NCBI GenBank assembly: GCA_003153295.1
Contig: PLXY01000007.1
Coordinates: 97,196 to 161,195, forward strand
DNA: 64,000 nucleotides
Direction of reading: 5' to 3'
Source of the DNA: Parachlamydiales bacterium
GTDB taxonomy: Bacteria > Chlamydiota > Chlamydiia > Chlamydiales > Rhabdochlamydiaceae
Shown here one piece after another: positions 16,414 to 23,542 of the stretch (position 1 is its first letter; every line of letters begins with the position of its first letter). Below the pieces are notes generated by a model. That model was not told the DNA's origin and made no database searches. It saw only the letters and a list, made by a program, of their open reading frames with translations. A program made the translations under genes and the position numbers.

Positions 16414-18573
16414 TTAAAGCAGAGAGTTTGCAGAAAGGGTTTTATCAAGACCTGTTTCTTTCAAGGCCGCAGTGAGGCCCGTGAATCGGTTTTTCACCTC
16501 ATCGTTTCTGACAGCCATGCTAATGGCCTGTTTGGTGCCAACGATAATCACTAGTTTTTTGCCTCGTGTGATCCCTGTATAGAGTAAATTACGATGGAGC
16601 ATTTTAAAATGGCTCATATGGAGTGGAATGATAATGCAGGGACATTCGCTCCCTTGGTATTTATGAATGGAGACCGCATAAGCAAGAATCAGGTCATCGA
16701 TTTCTGAAAAACTGTATTCAACCCGGCGATCTTCAAAGCGGACCGCAAGCATTTGACCTGAAAGGTCGATCGATAAAATTAATCCGACATCGCCATTGAA
16801 GACGAGCTTTTCATAGTCATTGCGGATTTGCATCACTTTATCGCCGACGTGAAAAGTCCTTCCCATGCGACACAAGGGAGCAACGCTGGGATTGAGCTCT
16901 TTTTGCAAGACGACATTGAGATTTTCGCAGCCGATTAGGCCCCTTTTCATGGGAGATAACACCTGAATGTCTTCGAACTTATGGAAACGGAATTTTGCAG
17001 GAAGCCGTTTTGTCACCAGATCGACAATGGTCGCAACTATTTCTTCCTGAGTCTCATTCTCCACAAATTTAAAATCCGATTCACCCAAAAACTCAGGAAA
17101 TTCCCCTCGGTTAATCCGGTGGGCATTCGTCACAATTTTCGAATGGGCCGCTTGACGATAGATTTGCGTCAGCCTTGTAAAACCGACAGTCTCCGATGCT
17201 AACAGATCTTTTAAGACGTTTCCAGCGCCTACACTAGGAAGCTGATCGATATCCCCGATCAAAATAAGGCGCGTCGAAGAGGGGATTGCCTTTAGAAGCT
17301 GATAGAATAATAACGTATCGATCATGCTCGCTTCGTCAATGATGAGAAGGTCGCATTTCAGGGGATTTTCTTTGTTTCTTTTGAAGCCTCCGCTGACAAA
17401 GTCCATCTCCAGCATGCTATGGATCGTCGAGGCTTTTTTGCCAGTGATCTCCGTCATCCGTTTTGCTGCCCGTCCCGTGGGCGCGGCCATTAAAATCGAG
17501 TCGGTCAGTTTTTCTGAAATTCTTAAGATCGCCCGCGTGATTGTGCTTTTACCAGTACCGGGACCGCCCGTGATGATATGGACTTTTTCTTGGACCGCTT
17601 GCGCAATCGCCGTCTTTTGCTCAGGAGCGAATTCAAGCTTGAGTTTTTCTTCCACCCATTGGAGTGCTTTTTCAACATGCACCTGGCGTAAATTTCCTGG
17701 CGCCATTTGAAGCCTTCTCAGCTCTCGGGAAATTCCCACTTCAGCGTGGTAGAATGGTTTGAGCCAAACCATTTCCCGGTCTTGGATCAGACCGCCATCG
17801 CGCACGCTAGCCTGGATATTTTCACCTACGAGGTCTTCGCCGAGCTGCAGCATTCCAGCGGCTCCGATCTTCAATTCTTGCTCAGGATAACAAGTATGTC
17901 CGTCATTGGAAAGTTCCCAGAGCATATGTTCAATGCCCGCTTGGACTCTGGTTGCAGAAGAGGCGGGAATTCCAATTTTCTGCGCTATCCTATCAGCGAT
18001 CGTAAACCCGATCCCGCCAATATCCCGCGCTAAAGCAAACGGATCTTCCTTGACCTTCTCGATGCTTTGATCGCCATAAGCTTTGTAAATCTTCTGGGCA
18101 AAGGCTGGGGTTACCCCATGCGACTGCAAAAAGATCATCACTTCCCGGATCCCTCTTTGCTGCTGCCAGCAGGTCTCGATCATTTCAATTCTTTTCGGAC
18201 CAATGCCAGGGATTTCAGAAAGCCGCCGAGGATCTGAATCAATAATCTTCAGTGTATCGATTCCGAAGCGCTGCACGATCCTTTCGGCATAAGCAGGCCC
18301 GATCCCTTTGATCAATCCCGATTCTAAATATTTTTGGATCCCCATCAGATCTGACGGTTCTTTCGATTCAAATTCTTTAACTTCGAATTGCCTTCCGTAC
18401 TGAGGATGGTGTTTCCATTCTCCTAAACACCGGACTGTCTCGCCAGGCTGGAGAGCCGGCAGGGGGCCCACAATGCACGTGAGCTCCTGTTTCCTCGGCT
18501 CTTTGAGCCGTGCCACAGTAAAACTCTCTCCTGCAAAAACTATATTTTCGACGTAGCCAAAGATCTCTTCCAC
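16414..18573 (-). CDS. recD2: RecD2-type DNA helicase
   Basis: RecD2 is a 5'-3' superfamily 1B helicase that works without RecBC. The 719-residue protein has an OB-like N-terminus, tandem helix-hairpin-helix segments (GIGPAYAERIVQRFGI; IPGIGPKRIEMIE), Walker A GGPGTGKST, DEASMID of motif II, and a C-terminal UvrD-like part with SIHKYQGSE and YTGITRGKK. The start is a GTG at 18573. In Chlamydia a recD gene directly follows metG; here the met importer and an unknown gene lie between. Confidence 0.93.
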   Translation of the reverse strand: MEEIFGYVENIVFAGESFTVARLKEPRKQELTCIVGPLPALQPGETVRCLGEWKHHPQYGRQFEVKEFESKEPSDLMGIQKYLESGLIKGIGPAYAERIVQRFGIDTLKIIDSDPRRLSEIPGIGPKRIEMIETCWQQQRGIREVMIFLQSHGVTPAFAQKIYKAYGDQSIEKVKEDPFALARDIGGIGFTIADRIAQKIGIPASSATRVQAGIEHMLWELSNDGHTCYPEQELKIGAAGMLQLGEDLVGENIQASVRDGGLIQDREMVWLKPFYHAEVGISRELRRLQMAPGNLRQVHVEKALQWVEEKLKLEFAPEQKTAIAQAVQEKVHIITGGPGTGKSTITRAILRISEKLTDSILMAAPTGRAAKRMTEITGKKASTIHSMLEMDFVSGGFKRNKENPLKCDLLIIDEASMIDTLLFYQLLKAIPSSTRLILIGDIDQLPSVGAGNVLKDLLASETVGFTRLTQIYRQAAHSKIVTNAHRINRGEFPEFLGESDFKFVENETQEEIVATIVDLVTKRLPAKFRFHKFEDIQVLSPMKRGLIGCENLNVVLQKELNPSVAPLCRMGRTFHVGDKVMQIRNDYEKLVFNGDVGLILSIDLSGQMLAVRFEDRRVEYSFSEIDDLILAYAVSIHKYQGSECPCIIIPLHMSHFKMLHRNLLYTGITRGKKLVIIVGTKQAISMAVRNDEVKNRFTGLTAALKETGLDKTLSANSLL

Positions 18574-18686
18574 TTCCTCAGTATAAAGAACTTTTCTAAA
18601 GAACCAAGATTAAATTAAATATTTACTCCACTTTTCCTGCTCAACGTTGATTTTAATGGCTGCATTTCTTAAGATTTGTCCCTTAT

Positions 18687-18758
18687 TCCGGATTAGCTCA
18701 GTGGTAGAGCAGCGGACTGTTAATCCGTTTGTCGTAGGTTCGAACCCTACATCCGGAG
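18687..18758 (+). tRNA. tRNA-Asn (anticodon GTT)
   Basis: A complete 72-base cloverleaf is present. The acceptor stem TCCGGAT pairs with ATCCGGA, with discriminator G. The D arm is GCTC-AGTGGTA-GAGC, the anticodon loop CTGTTAA has GTT at 18719-18721, and the T arm GTAGG-TTCGAAC-CCTAC is perfect. The CCA end is not encoded. Confidence 0.97.
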
Positions 18759-18775
18759 TTCCCCAGAGTCCACAG

Positions 18776-18808
18776 GCACTTAGGAGAAAATCCTAGGTGC
18801 TTTTTTTT
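18776..18808 (+). terminator. Terminator after tRNA-Asn
   Basis: A 10-bp stem (GCACTTAGGA / TCCTAGGTGC, one G-T pair) with a GAAAA loop is followed by eight T residues, a textbook intrinsic terminator. Confidence 0.85.
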
Positions 18809-19038
18809 GTCTAAAAGGGGCAATGCATACTTTGCGCCCCATTATCTAATAAGTTTTTAAATTTCCTAACATGTTTTACGAAAAAATGTACGAACTTTAT
18901 TCTTTAACAAAGCGGATGTCATATTTCTTGTAGATGAAAAATTTCAGCAGAAGATTTAGAAAAAACGCAAAAAAATTAATGGAATTGCGTGCAGATCTTA
19001 CAGGATCTTTCAACCACGTAAATCTGTCATTGATGGGG
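18809..19038. other. Intergenic stretch, nothing recognised
   Basis: About 230 AT-rich bases separate the tRNA terminator from the next gene. I see no ORF with a ribosome-binding site and no clear repeat. Confidence 0.3.
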
Positions 19039-19455
19039 TTAATTTAGCACAACAGTGATACTTCTCGCTGTGTAAAGTGGTGCTAAAGTTTGGCGGTGTA
19101 TAATGTCAGTTGCTATACCATCAGTAATTTCGAGAAAAACTGATGAACGATCGTCTAAAATAGCATCTTTATCAAGAGCGACTGCGATAGCCTTTAAAAC
19201 ATTTTTCCTTTCGCTACTAGTCAGACTCGCTAGATTCTTAATCCCTACCCGTTGTATACCTTGCTTTTTTCTCTCCACATAGATGTTTTTTTGAGAAATC
19301 CTACTAATTTCATTTAATCCATAGTAAACTCTTACGGAAACGTCTCCTATTTCTCTACCTGGAGCTTTTGTTTCAGCCTGAGTAAATTCAAGTTCTCTCC
19401 CAGAGTCGTGTGTATACAACACCGAATTAGGTAATTGAAACGTAACTGTACCCAT
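19039..19455 (-). CDS. Uncharacterised 138-residue protein
   Basis: The ATG at 19455 follows AAGGAGG at ideal spacing; an in-frame start 13 codons upstream is less likely. The protein begins GTVTFQLPNSVLYTHDSGREL and has no signal peptide or membrane segment. Predicted strands alternate with charged loops. I do not recognise a family. It stands alone in a gene-poor stretch. Confidence 0.65.
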   Translation of the reverse strand: MGTVTFQLPNSVLYTHDSGRELEFTQAETKAPGREIGDVSVRVYYGLNEISRISQKNIYVERKKQGIQRVGIKNLASLTSSERKNVLKAIAVALDKDAILDDRSSVFLEITDGIATDIIHRQTLAPLYTARSITVVLN

Positions 19456-19669
19456 AAATTCCTCCTTTTTTGTCTTGAATTTACTATTTATCAAAAGTGT
19501 ATAGATGTTTTTAGATTATCTCAAGTTTTCTAGGTAAGAAGAAGTTCGAGATTGGCCTAGTTCTAATCGAGGGGAATTGTATGTTAATAGGCATCTATCT
19601 TATATTGATATGTACGCTGAGACTACGTCATTCTACTTAGGTTCAGTCAATTTGAAATACTTGATTGAC

Positions 19670-19861
19670 TCAGCGTTTTTTTCTTGCTGATTTTTTCTGA
19701 TTGTTTTGTCTCTGGTTCATACGTAATATTCTGATCTCTGCTGCCAATTTTTCCTGGAAAGATAAAATATCAAAAAATTCAGATTTCAAAGCAATTTTGC
19801 CTTCTTCATAGGCGATGATTTCTTGCAGCCCTTTTTTCAAATCTTCGAATAATCTTCCCAT
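19670..19861 (-). CDS. Short antitoxin-like protein, possibly truncated
   Basis: The 63-residue protein begins LFEDLKKGLQEIIAYEEGKIALKSEFF. This resembles the N-terminal segment of many HigA-type antitoxins (F-e-e-L-x-x-g-l-e-e-a-i-a-y-e-x-G). The helix-turn-helix that should follow is absent, and the tail is a run of basic residues (RQNNQKKSARKKR) read across a T-rich stretch. I infer a shortened or decayed antitoxin. It lies near a solitary HicB and a broken frame, so the area looks like a decaying toxin-antitoxin region. Confidence 0.4.
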   Translation of the reverse strand: MGRLFEDLKKGLQEIIAYEEGKIALKSEFFDILSFQEKLAAEIRILRMNQRQNNQKKSARKKR

Positions 19862-19868
19862 AAGCTAA

Positions 19869-20018
19869 TTACTGAGTTTTTAAGTGACGATTATCGATTC
19901 CTGTGTCGATTAAGACGTCCAATGTTTAACTGATAGATTTATGCATTTCTTTAGCAATTTTAGCGACGTAATAATGTCTTTCACGCGTTGTCCAATAGAC
20001 GATATTACCTTTGAAAGC
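19869..20018 (-). pseudogene. Broken reading frame after hicB
   Basis: Directly behind the HicB-like stop the same frame continues for 30 codons (including GNIVYWTTRERHYYVAKIAKE), hits one TAA, then runs 18 more codons (TLDVLIDTGIDNRHLKTQ) to a second stop. No start codon with a ribosome-binding site precedes it. The protein-like composition suggests the remains of a gene, but I could not identify the family. Confidence 0.2.
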
Positions 20019-20255
20019 TTACTTCTTAATAGGTTCAGGAATAGGCTCACCATTTTTAAGATAGAGTTGTATAGCTGCTTGGATAGCTTCCTTAATATTT
20101 TTTAAACCTTGTCCGATAGTTTCTGCATCAGTACAGACTCCAGGAAGTTCATTGACCCGAATAATATAGTAGTCTTTGTCTCCTTCGGATTCAGGCTCAA
20201 TTGTATAGGACCATTTTAATTTCAGGTAATATTTTAGATTTTTTTTAGTAGGCAT
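20019..20255 (-). CDS. HicB-like protein (antitoxin fold)
   Basis: The 78-residue protein matches the HicB/UPF0150 fold: YTIEPESEGDKDYYIIRVNELPGVCTDAETIGQGLKNIKEAIQAAIQLYLKNGEPIP. HicB neutralises the HicA mRNase and usually carries a C-terminal DNA-binding domain, which is missing here. No HicA gene is visible on either side, so this is an orphan or a stand-alone regulator. An AAGGAGG lies 15 bases before the ATG. Confidence 0.8.
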   Translation of the reverse strand: MPTKKNLKYYLKLKWSYTIEPESEGDKDYYIIRVNELPGVCTDAETIGQGLKNIKEAIQAAIQLYLKNGEPIPEPIKK

Positions 20256-20319
20256 GATCTCTTAAAACCTCCTTCAAATCTCTAAATTGATAAGGCAGTA
20301 GCTGAGGTCTCTCCAGATC

Positions 20320-20346
20320 CAGTTATTAAGGATTCCTTAATAACTG
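20320..20346. promoter_or_regulatory. Perfect 13-bp-arm palindrome
   Basis: CAGTTATTAAGGA and its exact inverse are separated by one base, between the SDR stop and the HicB-like gene. There is no T-tract, so a protein-binding operator for hicB or a weak 3'-end hairpin of the SDR mRNA are both possible. Confidence 0.45.
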
Positions 20347-20381
20347 CTTCCGATGGCAACACATATCAAATGCAACAGTCT

Positions 20382-21245
20382 CTAATACTCAGAAAAATGA
20401 CTCTCGGGCAAGGTTTGGCCTCCATCAACAATCAAACTTTGCCCTGTGATGTAAGAAGCTTCTTTTGAGGCTAGGAATAGGATCGCATGGGCGACATCTT
20501 CAGGTGTTCCTAATCGGCCTAGAGGAATAGCCCGAATCATATTGTCTGTATGTTCTGCGCCTAGATCATCAAAAGCTTCTGTGATGATATTTCCAGGTTC
20601 AACGGAGTTGATATTAATTTGGTATTTGGCCAATTCGATCGCGGCTGTCTTAATAAAACCCGCCACACCTCCTTTTGAAGCCGTATAATGAGAAAATCCT
20701 GGAAGGCCTGTCTGGGGGCCTGAAATAGAAGAAGTGATAACAATTTTACCTTGCCCTTGAGCCTTCATGATAGGAATGCAAGCTTTTACAGCCAAGAACG
20801 TCCCAGTCAAGTTAACATCAATCACTTTTTGCCACTCTTCGAGGCTCATTGTTTCAAGACGAGCATGAGGATAAATACCGGCGTTATGGCAAAGGACATC
20901 GATTTTTCCATATTCTGCCAATGTTTCCCGTGCCATTCTTTCCATATCCGGTTGATGGCTGACATCGGCTAGAATATAAATCGCTTTTTCTCCTTTATTG
21001 TGAATTTCTTCTTTAATCTTTTTGAGCAAAACTTCGTCCCTTCCTACTAAGACAAGCTTTGCACCTTCACGTGCAAAAACTTGAGCAATGCCTCGACCTA
21101 TTCCCCGTGATGATCCGGTTACAATGACGACTTGATCTTTAAATCTCTGATCGGAATGAATTTGGGATGTTGTAGAAGAATTTTTAGCGAAACCCGGTAG
21201 ACAAAGGGTCATACTAACTCCCAAAAAAAACAATAAATTTTTCAT
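20382..21245 (-). CDS. Exported-looking short-chain dehydrogenase/reductase
   Basis: The 287-residue protein is an SDR oxidoreductase with Rossmann motif VTGSSRGIGRGIA, NAGIYPHA, catalytic Ser in ITSSISG, YTASKGG (Tyr and Lys) and the C-terminal YITGQSLIVDGGQTLP. The FabG-like C-terminus suggests NAD(P)H-dependent action on small carbonyl or hydroxyl substrates. Unusually, a hydrophobic leader with an Ala cleavage region (LLFFLGVSMTLCLPGFA) comes first, as for export. The leader is visible, but whether it is functional is inference. It is divergent from an aldo/keto reductase. Confidence 0.9.
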   Translation of the reverse strand: MKNLLFFLGVSMTLCLPGFAKNSSTTSQIHSDQRFKDQVVIVTGSSRGIGRGIAQVFAREGAKLVLVGRDEVLLKKIKEEIHNKGEKAIYILADVSHQPDMERMARETLAEYGKIDVLCHNAGIYPHARLETMSLEEWQKVIDVNLTGTFLAVKACIPIMKAQGQGKIVITSSISGPQTGLPGFSHYTASKGGVAGFIKTAAIELAKYQININSVEPGNIITEAFDDLGAEHTDNMIRAIPLGRLGTPEDVAHAILFLASKEASYITGQSLIVDGGQTLPESHFSEY

Positions 21246-21397
21246 GATCGATCCGTTAAAAGACTGCGAGTAACACGTTTAATCATTGTCTTTTTTTTCA
21301 AAAAATTCAACCTTTGCTCTAGAAATGTTGATACTTTACTCTAAATTTAATTATCATCACCTCCCAATGATTTAATCGATTTTTAGGGGGAGTTCAG

Positions 21398-22378
21398 ATG
21401 TTAAAAAAGCGGAAATTAGGGCAGCTGGAAGTTTCAGAGCTAGGATTAGGATGTATGGGGATGAGCCAGTCTTATGGCGTTCCCAATGAAGCAGAGTCCC
21501 TCGCAACGATTCACCGAGCATTAGAGCTGGGTGTTAATTTTTTTGATACCGCTGAACTCTATGGCCCCTATACGAATGAAGAGCTTTTGGGAAGGGCATT
21601 GAAAGGCCGCCGTTCGCAAGCGGTCATCGCAACGAAATTCGGGTTCAATCTTGTAAACGGCAAAATACAGGGAGTTAATAGTCATCCTAACCATATTCGG
21701 CAGGTTGTTGAGGATTCTTTGAGGAGGCTTGGGACGGATTACATTGATCTTCTTTATCAGCATCGAGTAGACCCCTCTGTTCCAATTGAGGATGTTGTAG
21801 GAACCATGGGTGAACTGGTTGCGGAAGGAAAAGTGCGTTTTCTAGGCCTTTCCGAGGCAGGCGAAGATACCATTCGCCGGGCACACAAAACCCATCCGAT
21901 TTCTGCATTGCAAAGCGAATATTCTCTTTGGGAACGGAATTTAGAACCTCGCATTATTCCTTTGCTTCGTGAACTGAACATTGGGCTTGTTCCTTTTTGT
22001 CCACTCGGGAGAGGCTTTTTAACAGGGACTGCTAAGCGGGCTGAAGACTATCCTGAAAAAGATTATCGCCGACGCGATCCTCGTCTCCAAGGAAAAAACT
22101 ACGAGGCTAACATGCGTATTTTTTTGATTATTCAGGAAATGGCCCATCGTAAAAAAGTTACACCTGCTCAAATTGCTCTCGCTTGGCTGCTTCACAAAGG
22201 CGATGACATTGTGCCTATCCCTGGAACAAAACAAAGAAAATACCTAGAAGAAAATACAACTGCTGCAAAACTTAGCTTATCAAAAACTGATATCGAAGAG
22301 CTGGATGAATCTCTTCCTTCTGGAATGACCAGCGGACAACGTTATGAAGACTCGCACATGACGCTGATTGATCGATAA
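21398..22378 (+). CDS. Aldo/keto reductase
   Basis: The 326-residue NADPH-dependent TIM-barrel reductase is of the YajO/AKR type. Motifs are LGLGCMGMSQSYG, FFDTAELYGPYTNEELLG (Asp and Tyr of the active site), VIATKFGF (Lys), YQHRVDPSVPIEDVVGTM (His) and IPGTKQRKYLEEN (cofactor binding). A GGGGAG lies ahead of the ATG. It is divergent from the SDR gene, and the physiological substrate is unknown. Confidence 0.93.
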   Translation: MLKKRKLGQLEVSELGLGCMGMSQSYGVPNEAESLATIHRALELGVNFFDTAELYGPYTNEELLGRALKGRRSQAVIATKFGFNLVNGKIQGVNSHPNHIRQVVEDSLRRLGTDYIDLLYQHRVDPSVPIEDVVGTMGELVAEGKVRFLGLSEAGEDTIRRAHKTHPISALQSEYSLWERNLEPRIIPLLRELNIGLVPFCPLGRGFLTGTAKRAEDYPEKDYRRRDPRLQGKNYEANMRIFLIIQEMAHRKKVTPAQIALAWLLHKGDDIVPIPGTKQRKYLEENTTAAKLSLSKTDIEELDESLPSGMTSGQRYEDSHMTLIDR

Positions 22379-22392
22379 TACTAAATTTTATA

Positions 22393-22421
22393 TTGGAATA
22401 TGATAAGGCTATTGATAAAAT
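22393..22421 (+). promoter_or_regulatory. Probable promoter of the small membrane protein gene
   Basis: TTGGAA (22393-22398) and TAAAAT (22416-22421) are 17 bases apart, 40 bases before the ATG at 22461. Confidence 0.4.
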
Positions 22422-22460
22422 CAGAAAAGTAAACCGGTTTTCAACCTATGAGGTACTTTT

Positions 22461-22655
22461 ATGGCACGTATTTTGGGAACAATAGCAATTTTAGTGGGCG
22501 TTGCTCTTCTGGTTCTGGGTATTGTATCTACACAGAAAACAGGCGAAAAAGTTGTCGGTGAGATGACAGGACATTATACCAATACAACGGTATGGTATAT
22601 TGTTGGAGGAGTGGCCCTTATTGCGGGTGGATTCGGACTCCGTAGAATAAAGTAA
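22461..22655 (+). CDS. DUF3185-type small membrane protein
   Basis: The 64-residue protein has two transmembrane helices (residues about 4-22 and 43-60) joined by a polar loop that includes TGEKVVGEMTGHYTNTT, and a basic end RRIK. Length and pattern fit the DUF3185 family of small inner-membrane proteins of unknown function. It lies between an aldo/keto reductase and a CsbD-type stress protein, which suggests a stress-response setting. Confidence 0.75.
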   Translation: MARILGTIAILVGVALLVLGIVSTQKTGEKVVGEMTGHYTNTTVWYIVGGVALIAGGFGLRRIK

Positions 22656-22668
22656 AAATCTCTTTTTT

Positions 22669-22686
22669 GGGTGCTGTAAGGCACCC
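22669..22686 (+). terminator. Hairpin after the small membrane protein
   Basis: A 6-bp GGGTGC/GCACCC stem with a 6-base loop lies 13 bases after the stop. The T-run precedes rather than follows the stem, so termination is only probable. Confidence 0.4.
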
Positions 22687-22885
22687 CATTTCATTATGTT
22701 TGTCTAAATTTCAAATACTGTGTCCTATTAGTTCTGTAAGTTATTCATTTTCAGGTAGATGTGTTATTGTATAAAATTTTCAAATCTTTATTATTAATTA
22801 ATTATAATAAGTTAAAATTAGTTCAGAGTTAATAGCTCTAAACGTTTGTTTTATTATTAAATCTTTTAAAGGATATGGGGAAAGT

Positions 22886-23476
22886 ATGAACAGAGAACAA
22901 TTTGAAGGCAACTGGCACCAGTTGAAAGGAAAAATCAAAGAAAAATGGGGCAAATTGACCGACGACGACATGACTAAAATTAATGGAAAATATGAGCAAT
23001 TCATCGGCAAGCTCCAAAAAAAATACGGTTATACTAAAGAGCAAGCAGAACGAGAAAGCAATAACTGGAAATATGAAAACCGATTTGAAGATCGTTCTGA
23101 GTTCCAAGACAACAAGTCTTGGGGTCAAAGAAATGAGCGCGAGACCGAAGATTTCGATGAGAGAAATCGCAATTCTTTGGGGCGAAGTGAGCGCGAAAGC
23201 GAAGAGTTTAATTCTGAGCGAGAATTGAATGAGAGAAACCGCAACTCTCTTGGTCGAAATGAGCGCGAAAGTGAAGTGTTTAACTCTGATCAAGAATTGA
23301 ACGAAAAAAACCGCAATTCTCTTAATCAGGGAAGAAACGAAAAAGAAGGTCCATCTGGAAAAGCCCAGAAAAAACATACTTCTGGTTGTGGATGTGGTAG
23401 CTGCAAAAACAAAAAGAATGAAAAAAACAGATACGACGAGAACGATTTTAGGGACAAAAAAAGAAAAGTTGGCTGA
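22886..23476 (+). CDS. CsbD-like stress protein with charged repeats and Cys tail
   Basis: Residues 1-60 are a CsbD domain (FEGNWHQLKGKIKEKWGKLT, YEQFIGKLQKKYGYTKEQAE), a general-stress fold of unknown activity. Normal CsbD proteins end near 65 residues, but this one reaches 196. The extension contains two and a half copies of a 24-residue charged repeat (ERNRNSLGRxERESExFNS, then xxELN), then SGCGCGSCKNKK with four cysteines in eight residues, and a Lys/Asp-rich end. The Cys cluster could bind metal or form disulfides. The charged repeat is probably disordered. It stands alone with its own terminator. Confidence 0.85.
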   Translation: MNREQFEGNWHQLKGKIKEKWGKLTDDDMTKINGKYEQFIGKLQKKYGYTKEQAERESNNWKYENRFEDRSEFQDNKSWGQRNERETEDFDERNRNSLGRSERESEEFNSERELNERNRNSLGRNERESEVFNSDQELNEKNRNSLNQGRNEKEGPSGKAQKKHTSGCGCGSCKNKKNEKNRYDENDFRDKKRKVG

Positions 23477-23502
23477 AGCTTAAGCTTTAACTTTTTATTT
23501 TG

Positions 23503-23528
23503 AAAGAGGTTGGGAAACCAACCTCTTT
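23503..23528 (+). terminator. Terminator after the CsbD-like gene
   Basis: An 11-bp stem (AAAGAGGTTGG / CCAACCTCTTT) with a GAAA loop is followed by CTTTTATT. It lies between two convergent genes and may serve both. Confidence 0.8.
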
Positions 23529-23542
23529 CTTTTATTAAGTTA

